Source of the DNA: Batillaria attramentaria
Lineage: Eukaryota; Mollusca; Gastropoda; Batillariidae
Assembly (NCBI GenBank): GCA_018292915.2
Contig: JACVVK020000457.1
Coordinates: 295,001-359,000, forward strand
Length of the DNA stretch: 64,000 bases
Reading direction: 5' to 3'
The notes beneath the pieces are model-generated. The model had not been told where the DNA came from. It ran no database searches and saw only the letters and a list, made by a program, of their open reading frames with translations. Below are positions 45,150 to 57,665 of the stretch, in pieces (the stretch's first letter is position 1; every line of letters begins with the position of its first letter). Position numbers and translations under genes: made by a program.

Positions 45150-47890
45150 CCCGTGTGTGCGCTTTTAGATCGTTTCAAGCTAATCTGGCATTTTCCAATC
45201 CACAGCACCGCGTTTTTTCAACAACCGCCTTCTTTCTTAAATAATAATAAAAAAAAAATCATCGCACCGGGGAACCCCCCACCCAAAAAAAAACAAAACA
45301 AAACAAAAACCAAAAACCAAAACAACAACAACAAACAACAAACAAACAAACAAACAAACAAAACAACAACAACAACAACTCAAAAAACAAAAAAAACAAA
45401 ACAACAACAACAACAACAACAACAACAAGAAAACCCCAAAACAAAACCCCCCAAAAAAAAAAAAAAAAAAAAAACTGTGCTTTGGGATTTCCGGTTGTTG
45501 GTTAGAAAGAATGGGGCCATTTATCAACAAGAAAACGACTTGCACTAATTCGTTACTACAATCTAAGGGTGTATATATGCTCGTATATCAAAATAACGGC
45601 TTTACCTGAGAGTAATCGTCGTGGAAACTTTTGAAGCGGGAGGGCACTGGAAAAACATGTCGGATACTTTTTGCCAGAAGTGGCCAGAGCTACAAAACAC
45701 GCTAAAGCAAGTACACAGAAAAAGAAATAGACAAACAAATAGACATATCGATGTCAGTAAAATGTTGGCAAAACTTAACCCCCCCCCCCCAACTCATTAT
45801 CACGATGATAATGATGATGATGATGATGATGATGATTTTTGTCTTCAGATTCTCTGGCACCTCCGCCTGTTCCGCTTGAACCACCGCCGTACTCGGCCTG
45901 CACCTACATGGCACCCAGCCACACGTACCCGCCCCCGTACGCCCCACAGCACCCTTGTCCCTACCAGCAGCCCTCGTTCGGCATCTACCCCCAGCCGCCC
46001 GCCCAGTTCCCGGCGCCGCGGTGCATGTGCCCGCACCCACAATACCAGTACCCACAGCCTGGGGGCATGTGCCCTGCCGCGCGGCAGAGGCCGTGCACAC
46101 ACTCCGAGGGGCCGCGCCTCCGGGCACCGTTCCCCTTGCCACGGCCGCGAGGGAGGCATGCACAGGGGGAATGCAGCGAGCTGCAGTGGCCGCGAGCAGA
46201 GGCACAGGGTCTACAGTCACAGGCGGCATGCTCGAAGGCGCTGAAGCCACACGCACAGGCAAAGAGGCCACAGGCCAAGGCAGCATGCGCAACCGTTTCG
46301 CAGAAGCCGCGCCCGGAAGACGAGGGGCCACATGCTTGCCCCGACTGCGAAGAACCGGGCGAAGAGCAGGAGGAGGCACATGAAATAGCGGAATGCCCAG
46401 AGGAGTCATGCACAGAGGAAATGGGGCGACAGGCGAATGCAGCGTGCCCCGACTGGCTGGGGCTACGTGCAGAACCGCAGGGGGCACATGCACCAGCAGC
46501 GTGCCCCGACTGGCTGGAGCCGAAGTTAGAGCGACAGGAACCACAGGCAAATGCGGCATGCCCTGACGCGCAGCATTCACTTGATAAACGGGAATGCCCT
46601 GACTTCCAGGAGCCACATACAAAGCCACAGGAGCCACAGGCAAAACCAGCATGTCCCGATTCGCAGAAGCCACGCGCAGAGCCACAGGAGACACTCACAC
46701 AAGCAGCACCCCTAGGGCTGCAGAGGCCACGTATAGAGCCACATGTCCCGGAATCGTGTGCGGTCATACAGGGGTCACATGACCGGGAGTCGCACACAGA
46801 TCTACAGGGGCCACAGATACGGGGATCGCACACAGATCTACGGTGGCAACAGGTCCGGGAATCGCACACAGATCTACAAGGGCAACAGGTCCGGGAATCG
46901 CACACAGATCTACAAGGGCAACAGGTCCGGGAATCGCACACAGATCTACAGGGGCAACAGGTCCGGGAATCGCACACAGATCTACAGGGGCAACAGGTCC
47001 GGGAATCGCACACAAGATCTACAGGGGCAACAGGATCGGGAATCGCACACAGATCTACAGGGCAACAGGTTCCGGGAATCGCACACAGATCTACAAGGGC
47101 CACAGGTCCGGGAATCGCACACAGATCTACAGGGGCAACAGGTCCGGGAATCGCACACAGATCTACAGGGGCAACAGGTCCGGGAATCGCACACAGATCT
47201 ACAGGGGCAACAGGTCCGGGAATCGCACACAGATCTACAGGTGCACAGGTCCGGGAATCGCACACAGATCTACAGGGGCCACAGGTTCGGGAATCGCACA
47301 CAGATCTACAGGGGCCACAGGTCCGGGAATCGCACACAGATCTACAAGGGCCACAGGTTCGGGAATCGCACACAGATCTACAAGGGCCACAGGTTCGGGA
47401 ATCGCACACAGATCTACAGGGGCCACAGGTCCGGGAATCGCACACAGATCTACAGGGGCCACAGGTCCGGGAATCGCACACAGATCTACAGGGGCCACAG
47501 GTCCGGGAATCGCACACAGATCTACAGGGGCCACAGGTCCGGGAATCGCACACAGATCTACAGGGGCCACAGGTCCGGGAATCGCACACAGATCTACAGG
47601 GGCCACAGGTCCGGGAATCGCACACAGATCTACAGGGGCCACACCTTGAGCCTAAAGAAGAACAACAACCAGATCAACAGCCGCACGGGCTACAGTCACA
47701 CGGCCCGCAACCACCTCCACAGGGGCCATCACCACAGCCACGAGAACCACAAACCCAGCAACTACAACCGCAAGCGCAGGGGCCGCAACCACCGCCACAG
47801 GGCCCACAACCACAGCAACCAGCGCCGCATCCCGACCCACAGGAGCCATGGTTGCAGGTAGTGGATCTGCCACCTCCTGTCTGGGACTGA
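43042..47890 (+). CDS. Shisa/CYYR1-like single-pass membrane protein with PPxY motifs and 12-aa repeat tail, 4 exons
   Basis: Exons 43042-43102, 43780-43933, 44862-45025 and 45849-47890 encode 806 aa with matching phases. [20 protein letters not shown] is a plausible signal peptide. The small ectodomain (21-72) has a Cys pattern C-28-C-3-CC-3-CC (C27, C56, CC60-61, CC65-66), resembling Shisa/CYYR1 proteins. The transmembrane helix is about 75-96, followed by [10 protein letters not shown]. The cytoplasmic tail has two PPPY motifs (138-141, 154-157) that could bind WW-domain proteins such as Nedd4-type ligases. It then has ~20-aa ACPD-containing repeats and about 24 copies of a 12-aa repeat ([12 protein letters not shown], about 439-725), and ends DLPPPVWD. 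An upstream in-frame ATG at 43006 exists, but the inner ATG is the one conserved in the duplicate. Shisa proteins act in receptor trafficking; the role here is unknown. Confidence 0.8.
43120..43295. repeat. (CA)n/(CGCA)n/(AG)n compound microsatellite
   Basis: CA, then GCAC tetranucleotide, then AG arrays begin 17 bp after the exon 1 donor of the Shisa-like gene. Confidence 0.95.
43446..43690 (+). mobile_element. Family D retroelement 3' end with (GAT)n tail
   Basis: Shares GGAAATGTTCA, CTTCGCACC, TGATTGTAATGTG and TAAAGCGCCTATA with 61795-61945. It ends in ATGATGATG repeats, typical of a LINE or SINE terminus. It lies in Shisa-like intron 1. Confidence 0.65.
44358..44512. mobile_element. Palindromic MITE, arms about 46-60 bp
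   Basis: CCCCATCAAGCTGTGGGATA, CCGACGAGTAGTTTGATCCA and AGATGC pair with the reverse complement of 44454-44500, with about seven mismatches over 46 bp. The central loop is short. It lies in intron 2 of the Shisa-like gene. Confidence 0.8.
44661..44793. repeat. (AC)n microsatellite
   Basis: Long AC array in Shisa-like intron 2, ending about 70 bp before exon 3. Confidence 0.97.
45065..45475. repeat. (TG)n array and A/C-rich (CAA)n low-complexity tract
   Basis: TG repeats at 45070-45147, then AAAC/CAA/poly-A runs from 45250 to 45475 in Shisa-like intron 3. An open frame through this tract is an artefact. Confidence 0.9.
46783..47643 (+). repeat. 36-bp coding tandem repeat, about 24 copies
   Basis: The unit CAGGTCCGGGAATCGCACAC plus AGATCTACAGGGGCCA lies inside the last exon of the Shisa-like gene. 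Being a multiple of three with no stops in any plus-strand frame, it also creates long alternative and antisense ORFs. Copies from about 46845 to 47240 carry GGCAACAG and the later ones GGCCACAG, showing two expansion blocks. Confidence 0.95.
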
Positions 47891-47991
47891 GGGTTGGGGT
47901 AGGAGAGCGGATGTTATTTTGATGGGTAATAATTTTTGTTGTTACCTTTTTCTGTTGCAGTTGAATGCCCAAACGGAACGGAGTGGATTGT

Positions 47992-47997
47992 AATAAA
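47992..47997 (+). terminator. Candidate polyadenylation signal of the Shisa-like gene
   Basis: AATAAA about 100 bases after the stop codon at 47888-47890, the first such hexamer downstream. Confidence 0.5.
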
Positions 47998-47999
47998 CT

Positions 48000-48791
48000 G
48001 GAATGCTTACGACCAACCGACACGTTTTCTCAGAGAGAGAGAGAGAGAGAGAGAGTCCCGTCAGCGACTAATAGACAGACAGTTAAATCAAGTGCTCATG
48101 CATTTCATTGATATTTGGGAACAAAACAACAAACAAGCAAGCAAACAAACAAACAAATAAACAAACAACAGCAATGATAAGACAGACAACAATAACAACA
48201 ACAACAAAGACAACAACAAAACGCCTACGATACCAAAAGATACAGAAACAAACCAGCCAGCGAAAAAGAAAAAAACCACCAACGAGCCAATCAACCTACC
48301 AACCAAGCAAACAAAAACAAGTAGAAAAATAAAACAAAAAACAAAGGCATAAACAAAAACAAACAAACAACAAACAACAACAACAAAAAAAAAAAAACAG
48401 AAAAGCTACAGCAACACCCCCACCCCTCCATAACAACAACAACAACAACAACAACAAGAAAACCCCACAAAAAAATCCTTCACCGAAATCAGCCCACAAA
48501 AAGCGACGCCATTTTGTTCGGGCTCTGACATTCCGGCCACACTGGAGGTCGTGGGATAGTGGGAATGACACGGCCTTTGTCTCGTTCGATGACACATAAT
48601 GTATAAGTGTCACGCACACGATGATACTCGAATCAAGGGGGTGTTGTGCAGGACATGAGAGGGTTATAAATTGTGAAGAGTAGGGTGGGACGTGGTGTGT
48701 GGTGGTCGTGGCCGTGCAGGCGATCAAGACTAACAGTAACACACGGATCTGAGCGACTAACTGTAGCTATGTACAGTTGTCCCTCCCTTCA

Positions 48792-48845
<54 letters not shown>

Positions 48846-48848
48846 CGC

Positions 48849-48895
<47 letters not shown>

Positions 48896-49431
48896 AATAA
48901 CACCAACAACAAACTTTCACCCCCCCCCACACACAACAACAACAACAAAACAACCACCCCCACCCCACCCCCCACCCCCAAAACCAACCAAACAACAACC
49001 CCAAAACCCCCAAAGACAAAACAAACCCAAAACAAAGAAACAACAACAACAACAACAAAACCAACAAAACCCCCAACAAAAACAAAACCAACAACAACAA
49101 CAACAAACCATAGGAATCAGTATGAGACGACATATTTAACCCTTACAATGCATACACCTAGCAAAACACCATACACTATGATCCACGGACTTATACATCG
49201 GCAAACCACACATAACTTGACATATGGACAACATCTCGTCTGCAGGTGTTTGTCTTGCTGAGCGATAAACGAACCAGACGCAATAAAACTGTCACTAAGC
49301 CTCACTTGAGACCATAATTTGCCTAGTGGTCTATAGCCTGCATGTAGTCATATAGTCACTAAGCTGGAAGTCAGGAAACAAGAGACCTGACACCATAGGT
49401 CCACCAGCAAACTGCTGTGTCTTCCTCAAAC
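48000..49431. other. Intergenic region between the Shisa-like and PTPR genes
   Basis: Consists of an AG repeat (48034-48055), CAA/AAAC-rich DNA (48120-48480), long AC arrays (48796-48894) and C/A-rich sequence to 49110. The last 300 bases before 49432 are unique and should hold the PTPR promoter and 5' UTR. No TATA-like element was evident. Confidence 0.5.
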
Positions 49432-49605
49432 ATGTTGGGTGGACATGAGCCGTTATTTTGGTGCGCTTTGTTTGTGCTGATGTTCCTGGAGGTTTCTTGC
49501 CATGAGCATATTGGTATGTACGGAGTGTATAATGTATTACTTATCTCAAGGCAATGAATGAATTTCATATTGTTTAATTACTGGTAGTACTACATGTATT
49601 CGTTT

Positions 49606-49636
<31 letters not shown>

Positions 49637-49940
49637 GGACAAATATTTTGAGATCGAATGTGAAACTCTTAGTAGAGTGGTTTGTTTTTCTTTGTTGATT
49701 TAACGTTTTTTTCAGTTAAACACAATTTTGTACACACAACTCACAAAATTTTATGTAACTGAAAATGTGATCCTTTATAATGGATCACGTCACTGTTGAT
49801 CTCTGTAGTTTATGTAGCACACGACATACATACATACATACATACATACATACATACATACACAGGCGCGTAGGAAGATGCTGAGAGGAAGGGGGGCCCA
49901 CTAAGTCGGGTGAGCCATACGGCCGGGGTGAAGAAGGGGG

Positions 49941-49973
<33 letters not shown>

Positions 49974-50817
49974 GACTGCCAAGCAAGGGGGGCCCAAAAA
50001 TATTCGGGGCCCCCTTTCAAAAATCGAACGGGGGCCTGGGCCCCCAGGGCCCCCGTGGTTCCTACGCCCCTGAATTACATACATACATACATAATGCGAA
50101 AGCACTTCCCTATATTCTCTCTCAAGAAAGTTCAGTCCACATACTTCTGCAAAAGTGTATTCATTATCCATTTTCTTTAAAAAAAAAAAAAAAAATCTTG
50201 TCTCATTTCTATTCACTTTAGTTCAAATCCCGACTGGAAAAGAATGGGGCTCGAGTTTTCCTTCTTGCTCGTCTTTGATTAATACGTTGAAAGCCGTTCA
50301 AGTTAAAACCGCAAAGAAGCAGCCAACAAACTTATACCTTTGCCGTTGCATTCTCCACCAGAAAACGTCGCCTTGAACAAAACCTGCAACATGAGCTCGC
50401 AATGGACTGGCCCAGACATTAATGGAAGTGCCCCAGCTCACCCTCCGTCCTGGGCGGTGAACGGGAACACAGGGGGAGTCTATGGCGGTGGAGACAATTG
50501 CGTGCACTCCGCATTCAACGACAAAAACCCTTACTGGGAAGTGGACTTGGGCCGTCTATACCCTGTCTATGCCATCACAGTCTGGGCACGCGGAAGACGT
50601 AAGTAAATTTAAAATGATAGAAGAGAAAAAGATAGAAAAAAAAATCGTTACGACTTAAAGTTAAACTTTTCTTATGGAATTTTTCTTTCGGCAAATATTT
50701 TCATTGTTCATAGCTAACAAGTTCTATTTGTTTTAAAAAAGACAAGACCATGTTCATGCAGGTTTGATCATGTAGAAAGGGTCTCAAATACAGGTAGATA
50801 ATTGCAGCGCGCGGACG

Positions 50818-50916
<99 letters not shown>

Positions 50917-51030
50917 GCACACACAGGGTTGTGTCCCGAAGTCTCTGTAACGTCACGAAGCCAGTGTTTCAATCCCACCATGCGGCCGAGCAAACGTTTC
51001 AATTTAATCAACAACAACAACAACAACAGC

Positions 51031-51083
<53 letters not shown>

Positions 51084-51987
51084 CTATTTACTGGCTGCAT
51101 GATTCTGTGGTTCTGGACTGTCGAAATTGGTCACTATGCTCTTTTGTGGGTGCAACTGCATCCACACTTTCATCCAAACGTTCGTAACTTACAGAAATTT
51201 TTCACTGAATACATGAATCGTCATGGGCTCGTCAATACTTGGGTATTGGGGAATTGCTCACCAAATATTGTGTGATTTTGAATATAGACAAACAAGGAAA
51301 ATAAACATTGTATACACTCGTTTTTTATTTTTTATTTTTTTTAAAAACAGATATAGACAGGATGGCTGACTGTATGATCACAGTTGATGGTCAGGAGTGT
51401 CACAGGTTTCCAGCTGACACGTCTGACATGGACCGAGAGTTCAAAATTAACTGTTCCAGTGTGATCGACGGTAGAGTGGTGAGACTGTCCAGGAACACCA
51501 CAGCGGGCGACTTCTATATCAATTTGTGTGAATTCCAAGTTTGGAGTAAGTGAAATGTACAGTTGTGTTTGAACGTTTTGAGATGTGGCAGTTGATTCGG
51601 ATCAATATGATAATGAAGCAGGCCCGAAAGGTGGGTTAATCAAGTGACTTAAATACCTAAATCAAACGTGCATAGACAGCATGAAATGAATGGCAAAATG
51701 GGCCACCCCCCGCCTAAAAACAAAACAAAACAAAAAGAACAACAAACAAACAAACAAACAAACAAACAAACAAACAAACAAACAAACAAACAAACAAACA
51801 AAAACAAAAATCACTAAACAAAACAAAACAAAAACAAAACAAAACAAAACAAACAAAACACAAACAAAACAACACAACACAACACAACACAACACAACAC
51901 AACACAACACAACACAACACAACACAATAAAAACTAACAACAACAAATCATAAACCAACAACAACAACAACAAATCAAGCAGACACT

Positions 51988-52028
<41 letters not shown>

Positions 52029-52222
52029 CACACACACACACACACACACACAACACACACACAAAACAAAACAACGACAACAGTAACGGTATAACAGTAA
52101 TAACAACACATTAACAGTAACAACAACGCGCACGACGACAAGAAGATACTACCACCACCCTCTCTCCAGACGCCCTCCCCCAGCTCCACCTGAGCCAAAG
52201 TAAGCGTGCCACACATGCAGGC

Positions 52223-52254
<32 letters not shown>

Positions 52255-55200
52255 GCGTTGATGTCCTTTTCCGCCGCATACGGGTGATATCAAAGGCGGG
52301 GCGACGATGAAAAAGCCAGCACAAATATTTGGCCCCAGCCGGGGTTCGGACTCACGAACCGAGCATTGGAAGTCCAACGCTCTGCCATTCGGCCACCCCG
52401 GCTCCCCACACGCAGAGAGAGAGAGAGAGAGAGAGAGAGCACTGGACCTATTTCTTTTCAGGCTGCACTAGTCAGTACTGGGGCAGCGCCTGTGACCGGG
52501 TGTGTGGACAGTGCGAGAACAGAAGCCCGTGTGACAAGACAAACGGTCACTGTGATGCCTGTACAGCCAACTGGGAACCGCCACTTTGTACAGGTACATG
52601 TTAGAATATCCGCGGTGATTTTTCTTTAACATGACGGCTGGTTGTTTAGATGGGGTTTAATGTCCCACCACAAGAGGGGACTGAAGACGGCTCTAATGGA
52701 AATATAATAATTATTGCGGCAAGAAGGACACAGCCGGCCATAGGATAAGCGTGAAGGCAACCCCTGGTAGGAGGAGACTACATGTATTAGGGTGAGTGTG
52801 GGTGGGGATGGGACAGTTCAGCTGAACCCTATTCAATTCAGGCAGACGGACAGCTGGTCGTCCTAATTCGATTTATTATGGCTGTAACGGACTTTTTACA
52901 GAAACAAGGCCAGTCTGCACAGCCATTTATTTATTTATTTAATTAGATGACAGCTAAAATCCTTAGCCCCAGTAATAAAAAATGTCACAATATCATGTTG
53001 TGTGTCGACTTTCAGAATGTGTGAATGGCACATACGGGGACGACTGCGGTCAGACGTGCAGCGAAAACTGTGCCGAGGTCTGCGACAAAAACTCTGGAAA
53101 CTGCACGTGCAACCCGGGATGGCAGCCACCGATGTGCGACGACGGTATGACACTCTACGATCTTATCAGAAGAAAGAGGCGAAGATCATCATCATCGTCA
53201 TCGTCATCATCGTCGTCGTCGTCGTCATCATCATCATCATCATCATCATCATCGTCGTCATCATCATCATCATCATCATCATCATCGAATGACGTCGGGA
53301 CTTGAAAGCAATTTCTTGGTCTAAAAAAAAAATCGAACTTGTCCGTTTATTTGTTTATGTATGTTGTGTGTCGGCAGCCTGTTATAACGGTACTTTCGGC
53401 CAGGACTGTGCCGGCAACTGCAGTATCAACTGTGCTGACGTCTGTAACTCAGTTACTGGACACTGCACGTGCAACCCGGGGTGGCAGTCTCCAGACTGTA
53501 CTGAAGGTAAGGTGAAGTTTTTATTGTAGTATTAGAATTTAATATGATGTTAGATATGATGTTAGATCACAGCTCGTCTGTACTTGTGATCTAAGCTGAC
53601 ATAACTCATGGTGAGAAAACGTTCGCCGTGCAGACTTGTCTGTTAAACATATTGAGCCGGTATTAATTCGATCTTTACATGCAGCAGCAACACTTCAATT
53701 GCTTGGGGCTGCTTTCACTGCAAGAATTGTATCAAAGTGATTGCGCTATCCCAGTGAGGAAAAACGTCATAGATTTCAAAGAAAACAACTTGACGTCTCT
53801 CTTTCAAAAACAAGATTGGTATGACAAGCCCGGTCAGTTGCTTCCACACGGGGGGGGGGGGGGGGGGAGGGGGGGGGTGGAGAGAGAGAGAGAGAGAGAG
53901 AGTGTCCTCCCGGATACATGGCATTACAAAAGAACGACCGTGACGACAGCAGGTGATTAAATGGAAACAACATATTAGGCTGGTGGCCATCTTGTTTTTA
54001 ACAAGTCTTATCATATAGCGGACAGGGGGTGGTCGGGCGCGGGGGGTGGGTGGGCTTTGTGTTTGGGTGTTCAATGTCCTTTTCCACCACTTGGGGGTGA
54101 TATCAAAGACGGGGCAACTATATGAAAAAGCCAGCACGAATATTTGGCCCCTGCCGGGATACGAATTTACGACCCGGGCCCGAGTGTAAAAGTCGAGGTT
54201 AATTCAACCCACGGCTACAGGCCTAACCCAAACTAGGACAAAATAACCACAAAAAAACCCCCAAAACAACAACAACAACAACAACACAACAAAAAACAAA
54301 CAAACAAACAAAAAACAAAACAAACAAAAACAAAACAAAAAACAAAACAAAATTGTATAACAAATGGGAAAAACCTTCAAAAAAACACAAACCAACACAC
54401 AACAACAACAACAACCAAACAAACCCAAAACAATAAAAAATTTTAACCCTAGAGCTAGTTTAGTTCGAGGTTAGACTCTAACCCGGGGCTAAACTCCCTA
54501 ACCTCGACTTTTACATGCGGAACCCGAGCATTAGAAGTCCAACGCTCTACCATTCGGCCATCCCGGCTCCCGGTCGGGCTCGGCCACTTAAGAGTTAATA
54601 TAGAAGGCAAAGTTACAATCAAACTCTTTCACTTTCAGAGCTTGTTAAGCCTGTGCCTGGAGTCATCGCTGGTGTTGTTGTAGCTGTCGTTGTGGCGATG
54701 GTGGTGGCAGTGCTTCTGGTTATGTTTGTGCTGAGGTAAGAGCTTGTCTAAACAAACAACAACAACAACAACAACAGACAGACAGAAAAGTGCATGTATG
54801 GCAGAATGAGTTATATATTACTGTGTGTGTGGGTGTTTGGGAGTCTAACGTCCTTTTCCACCATGTATGACATGTTACTGATTCACTGATCGATTGATTG
54901 ATCGACTGATGCCTTGAGATGCTGTCACTGTATAGATGTCTAAAAGTGGTATGATATAAAATTAAAAAAAAAAAAAACAACCCAAAAAACAAAACACCCC
55001 CCCCCCCAAAAAAAAAAACAAACAAAAAAAAACAACAACAACAAAAAACAAGAACAACAACAACAACAAAAAAAACCTCAGAAGGATATGTGAACATAAA
55101 AATCATAAAAATGGGCTTTTCACTGATTGAGTTAGTGACTGGGTGAGTTAGTGGGGGAGTCGCTAACCAGCCGATTGTTTGAATGATTCTATAACTGACT

Positions 55201-55461
55201 GAATAATTGATTGAGTGATTCATTGCTAAATACACAGGAGAAAGAAACGACAGAAGAAGGAAAGCCATACGTCGAGAACAGACCTGTCGGTGTCTTTTTC
55301 AAGAAGCAACGTAACTGAGCATCAGAATCCGGCTCTGCAGACGACAGCTCAAGGACACCAAATTTCGAATGATGGTACGGATTTCCACGCAGATTTATAA
55401 CTGTGCCGGTAGGCGCACTGGGGCTTGGTGGGTGGCTGGGTGGTTTGGGCCACCTGTTTAT

Positions 55462-55526
<65 letters not shown>

Positions 55527-57630
55527 CCCCTGGTCCTTCGGCGTTCCTCCATCAGCAAAATTGGTGTAGGTGCATGGGCGACGCAATAACTGAGAGTTCC
55601 CGCTCAGTGAAAGCAACCCAACCTCTTAAAGTAAAGTAAAGTAAACGAAGACTCGGGGGAAAATGTGAGAACAAACTTTGTAATGCCACCTTGCAGTGTT
55701 TGTGTGCAAAGATACTCAACTGTCATTGTGTTTCATCCAGGCGACAGATCAACCACAAAGCCAACCATCGCCGTCAGACCACAAGTGAAGCAAACCAACG
55801 AAAAAGCCACCGCATCCTCAGACTACTATGACCCTGACGATGGCTACGCTACTGTCAACGAAGTGCAAGGGGAGCAACCGCCTGAATTCAGCCAATTCTG
55901 TTTACCTCCCTCAGAAGTCTGCAATGGCGTCATTGAACAAAAGACAGCAGGGGATGCTCAATGCATTGCTCCAGAGTTGTGGCAGGAAGTGGGATGGGAG
56001 TGCCTGAAAGAACACGTACTGATGAAACTTCTGGGAAACAACGACTTCGCAGAAGAGTTTCAGGTACCCCTCGCGATGGTGTTTCAGACGAACAGCGATC
56101 AAGACTGACTCGAGCACACACTGAATTCGCCGCAGATGATGATGATTTTCATGTTGTACACCCCCGCCACCAGGAAGTGACTGGGGACAAACGCCATCTT
56201 TGTAAAGTCCCCCAAACTGTTTTTCAATGAATTCACCTCAAACTCATTCCAAAGTTTTATAGGGTCTCCGGAGCATTGGAAACTCGATAGCCAAGAGTCT
56301 GTATCAAGAGTTCATTGTGCACTTTGCTCAGGTTAAAGAGTTTTTTTTTTTTTTTTTTTAATACGGGGAGCGGTAGAGCGCAGGAGATCTAATGTTCGGG
56401 TCGTGAGTTCTGATCCCTGCTGGGGCCAAATATTTGTGCTGGCTTTTTCATCATTGCCCCGTCTTGATATCACCCGTTTGTGGTGGAAATGGACGTTAAA
56501 CCTCCAAGAACCCAACCCAAACCCTTTTTAAAAAAACACTGCTGGTGGCTTTTTGTTGATGTTGCAGACCTTTAATGTGATACCTGTATAAAGTATGTGA
56601 ATACACACCTTTCTTGTCTCATAGCGATTGTCTCGAGGACGGAAAGTTGACAATGAATCTGGGGCAAGAGAGGAAAACCGCGACAAGAACCGCTTCAGGG
56701 CCATCATTCCATGTAAGTAGAATTAGTTGCCCGTCGCCAGAACACTTTCGTTATTACCACTATTCATACTGAAAACCAATCTTAACAGAATTGTACTTGT
56801 TCTATATATAGCCGACTGCCGAGGCTGGACAGGGGACGCAAATTTTCGGCCTCGTCGTGACAAACAGTATTCTACCAGCTCTCTCCCGAAAAGTCTTTGA
56901 ACACAAAGCGAACACTTGCAGCATCGCATTTCCGCTGAGCCAGTGTGCGTAACGGATAGAATCAGATGTGTGGGCCCTCCATATTTACAAATGGAGATAG
57001 GGTCCCAAGGACCGTTGTATTTTCGAATCACAGGGAACACTGGAAAAGAATAGCAGGTTGGAGGTTTTAGACGCCTGATTTCTTCAGCATCAGAGATCAC
57101 AACTGAAGTTATAACAATGGCAGCATCTTCCAAATGTAGCAGAACTTCAGTTGCAAAAAGAGCTGCACACAAAAAAAGAGTTGGAGCTTTCAAATGACTC
57201 CCCTCCCCTCCCGTGCACCCCCATGCGTGCATCTAGCTGCTTTTCACCTTATAAATATATGTTGCAGATGATGCAACACGTGTTGTTCTGCGTGGGGACC
57301 CCGAACCAGGCTCCAACGATTACATCAACGCTTCTTACATCAAGGTCTGTCTGTATCAGCGCATCATGCAATTTCAACAAAACTGTACCGATGCTAATGA
57401 TTTTTATAATTATTTTTATAAGAATTCTTTTTAAGATAAGCAAAGTTCATGTTTTATTAGCAATTTAAAGCGCAATAATATAGATTGTGCCGTGTGAGTG
57501 AGTGAGTGAGTGAGTGAGTGAGTGAGTGAGTTTTTAGGGCTGAACGCCGCGCAAGCAAAAAGACTAATTCGCGGATTTTGCCGTGTGAAGTTTCTAGTGA
57601 TTATCCTTTAAAAATTTGCAGTCATACACC

Positions 57631-57665
<35 letters not shown>

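Noticed and set aside
45985..47625. Antisense Cys-rich ORF of 546 codons ([12 protein letters not shown] repeats)
   Set aside because: Shadow of the coding 36-bp repeat on the opposite strand; no promoter or splice evidence.
46783..47643. CRISPR-like array of 36-bp repeats
   Set aside because: Units are contiguous without unique spacers, are coding, and the genome is eukaryotic.
46743..47861. Alternative plus-strand frame ([10 protein letters not shown] repeats, 372 codons)
   Set aside because: Out of frame with the upstream exon 4 sequence and the acceptor at 45849; explained by stop-free repeat units.
51010..51083. Poly-Gln coding tract
   Set aside because: Lies in PTPR intron 2 between well-supported exons 2 and 3; CAA microsatellite.
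53145..53305. Poly-Ser extension of the second EGF exon
   Set aside because: Follows a GTATGA donor that keeps phase with exon 6; the extension is a TCA microsatellite in the intron.
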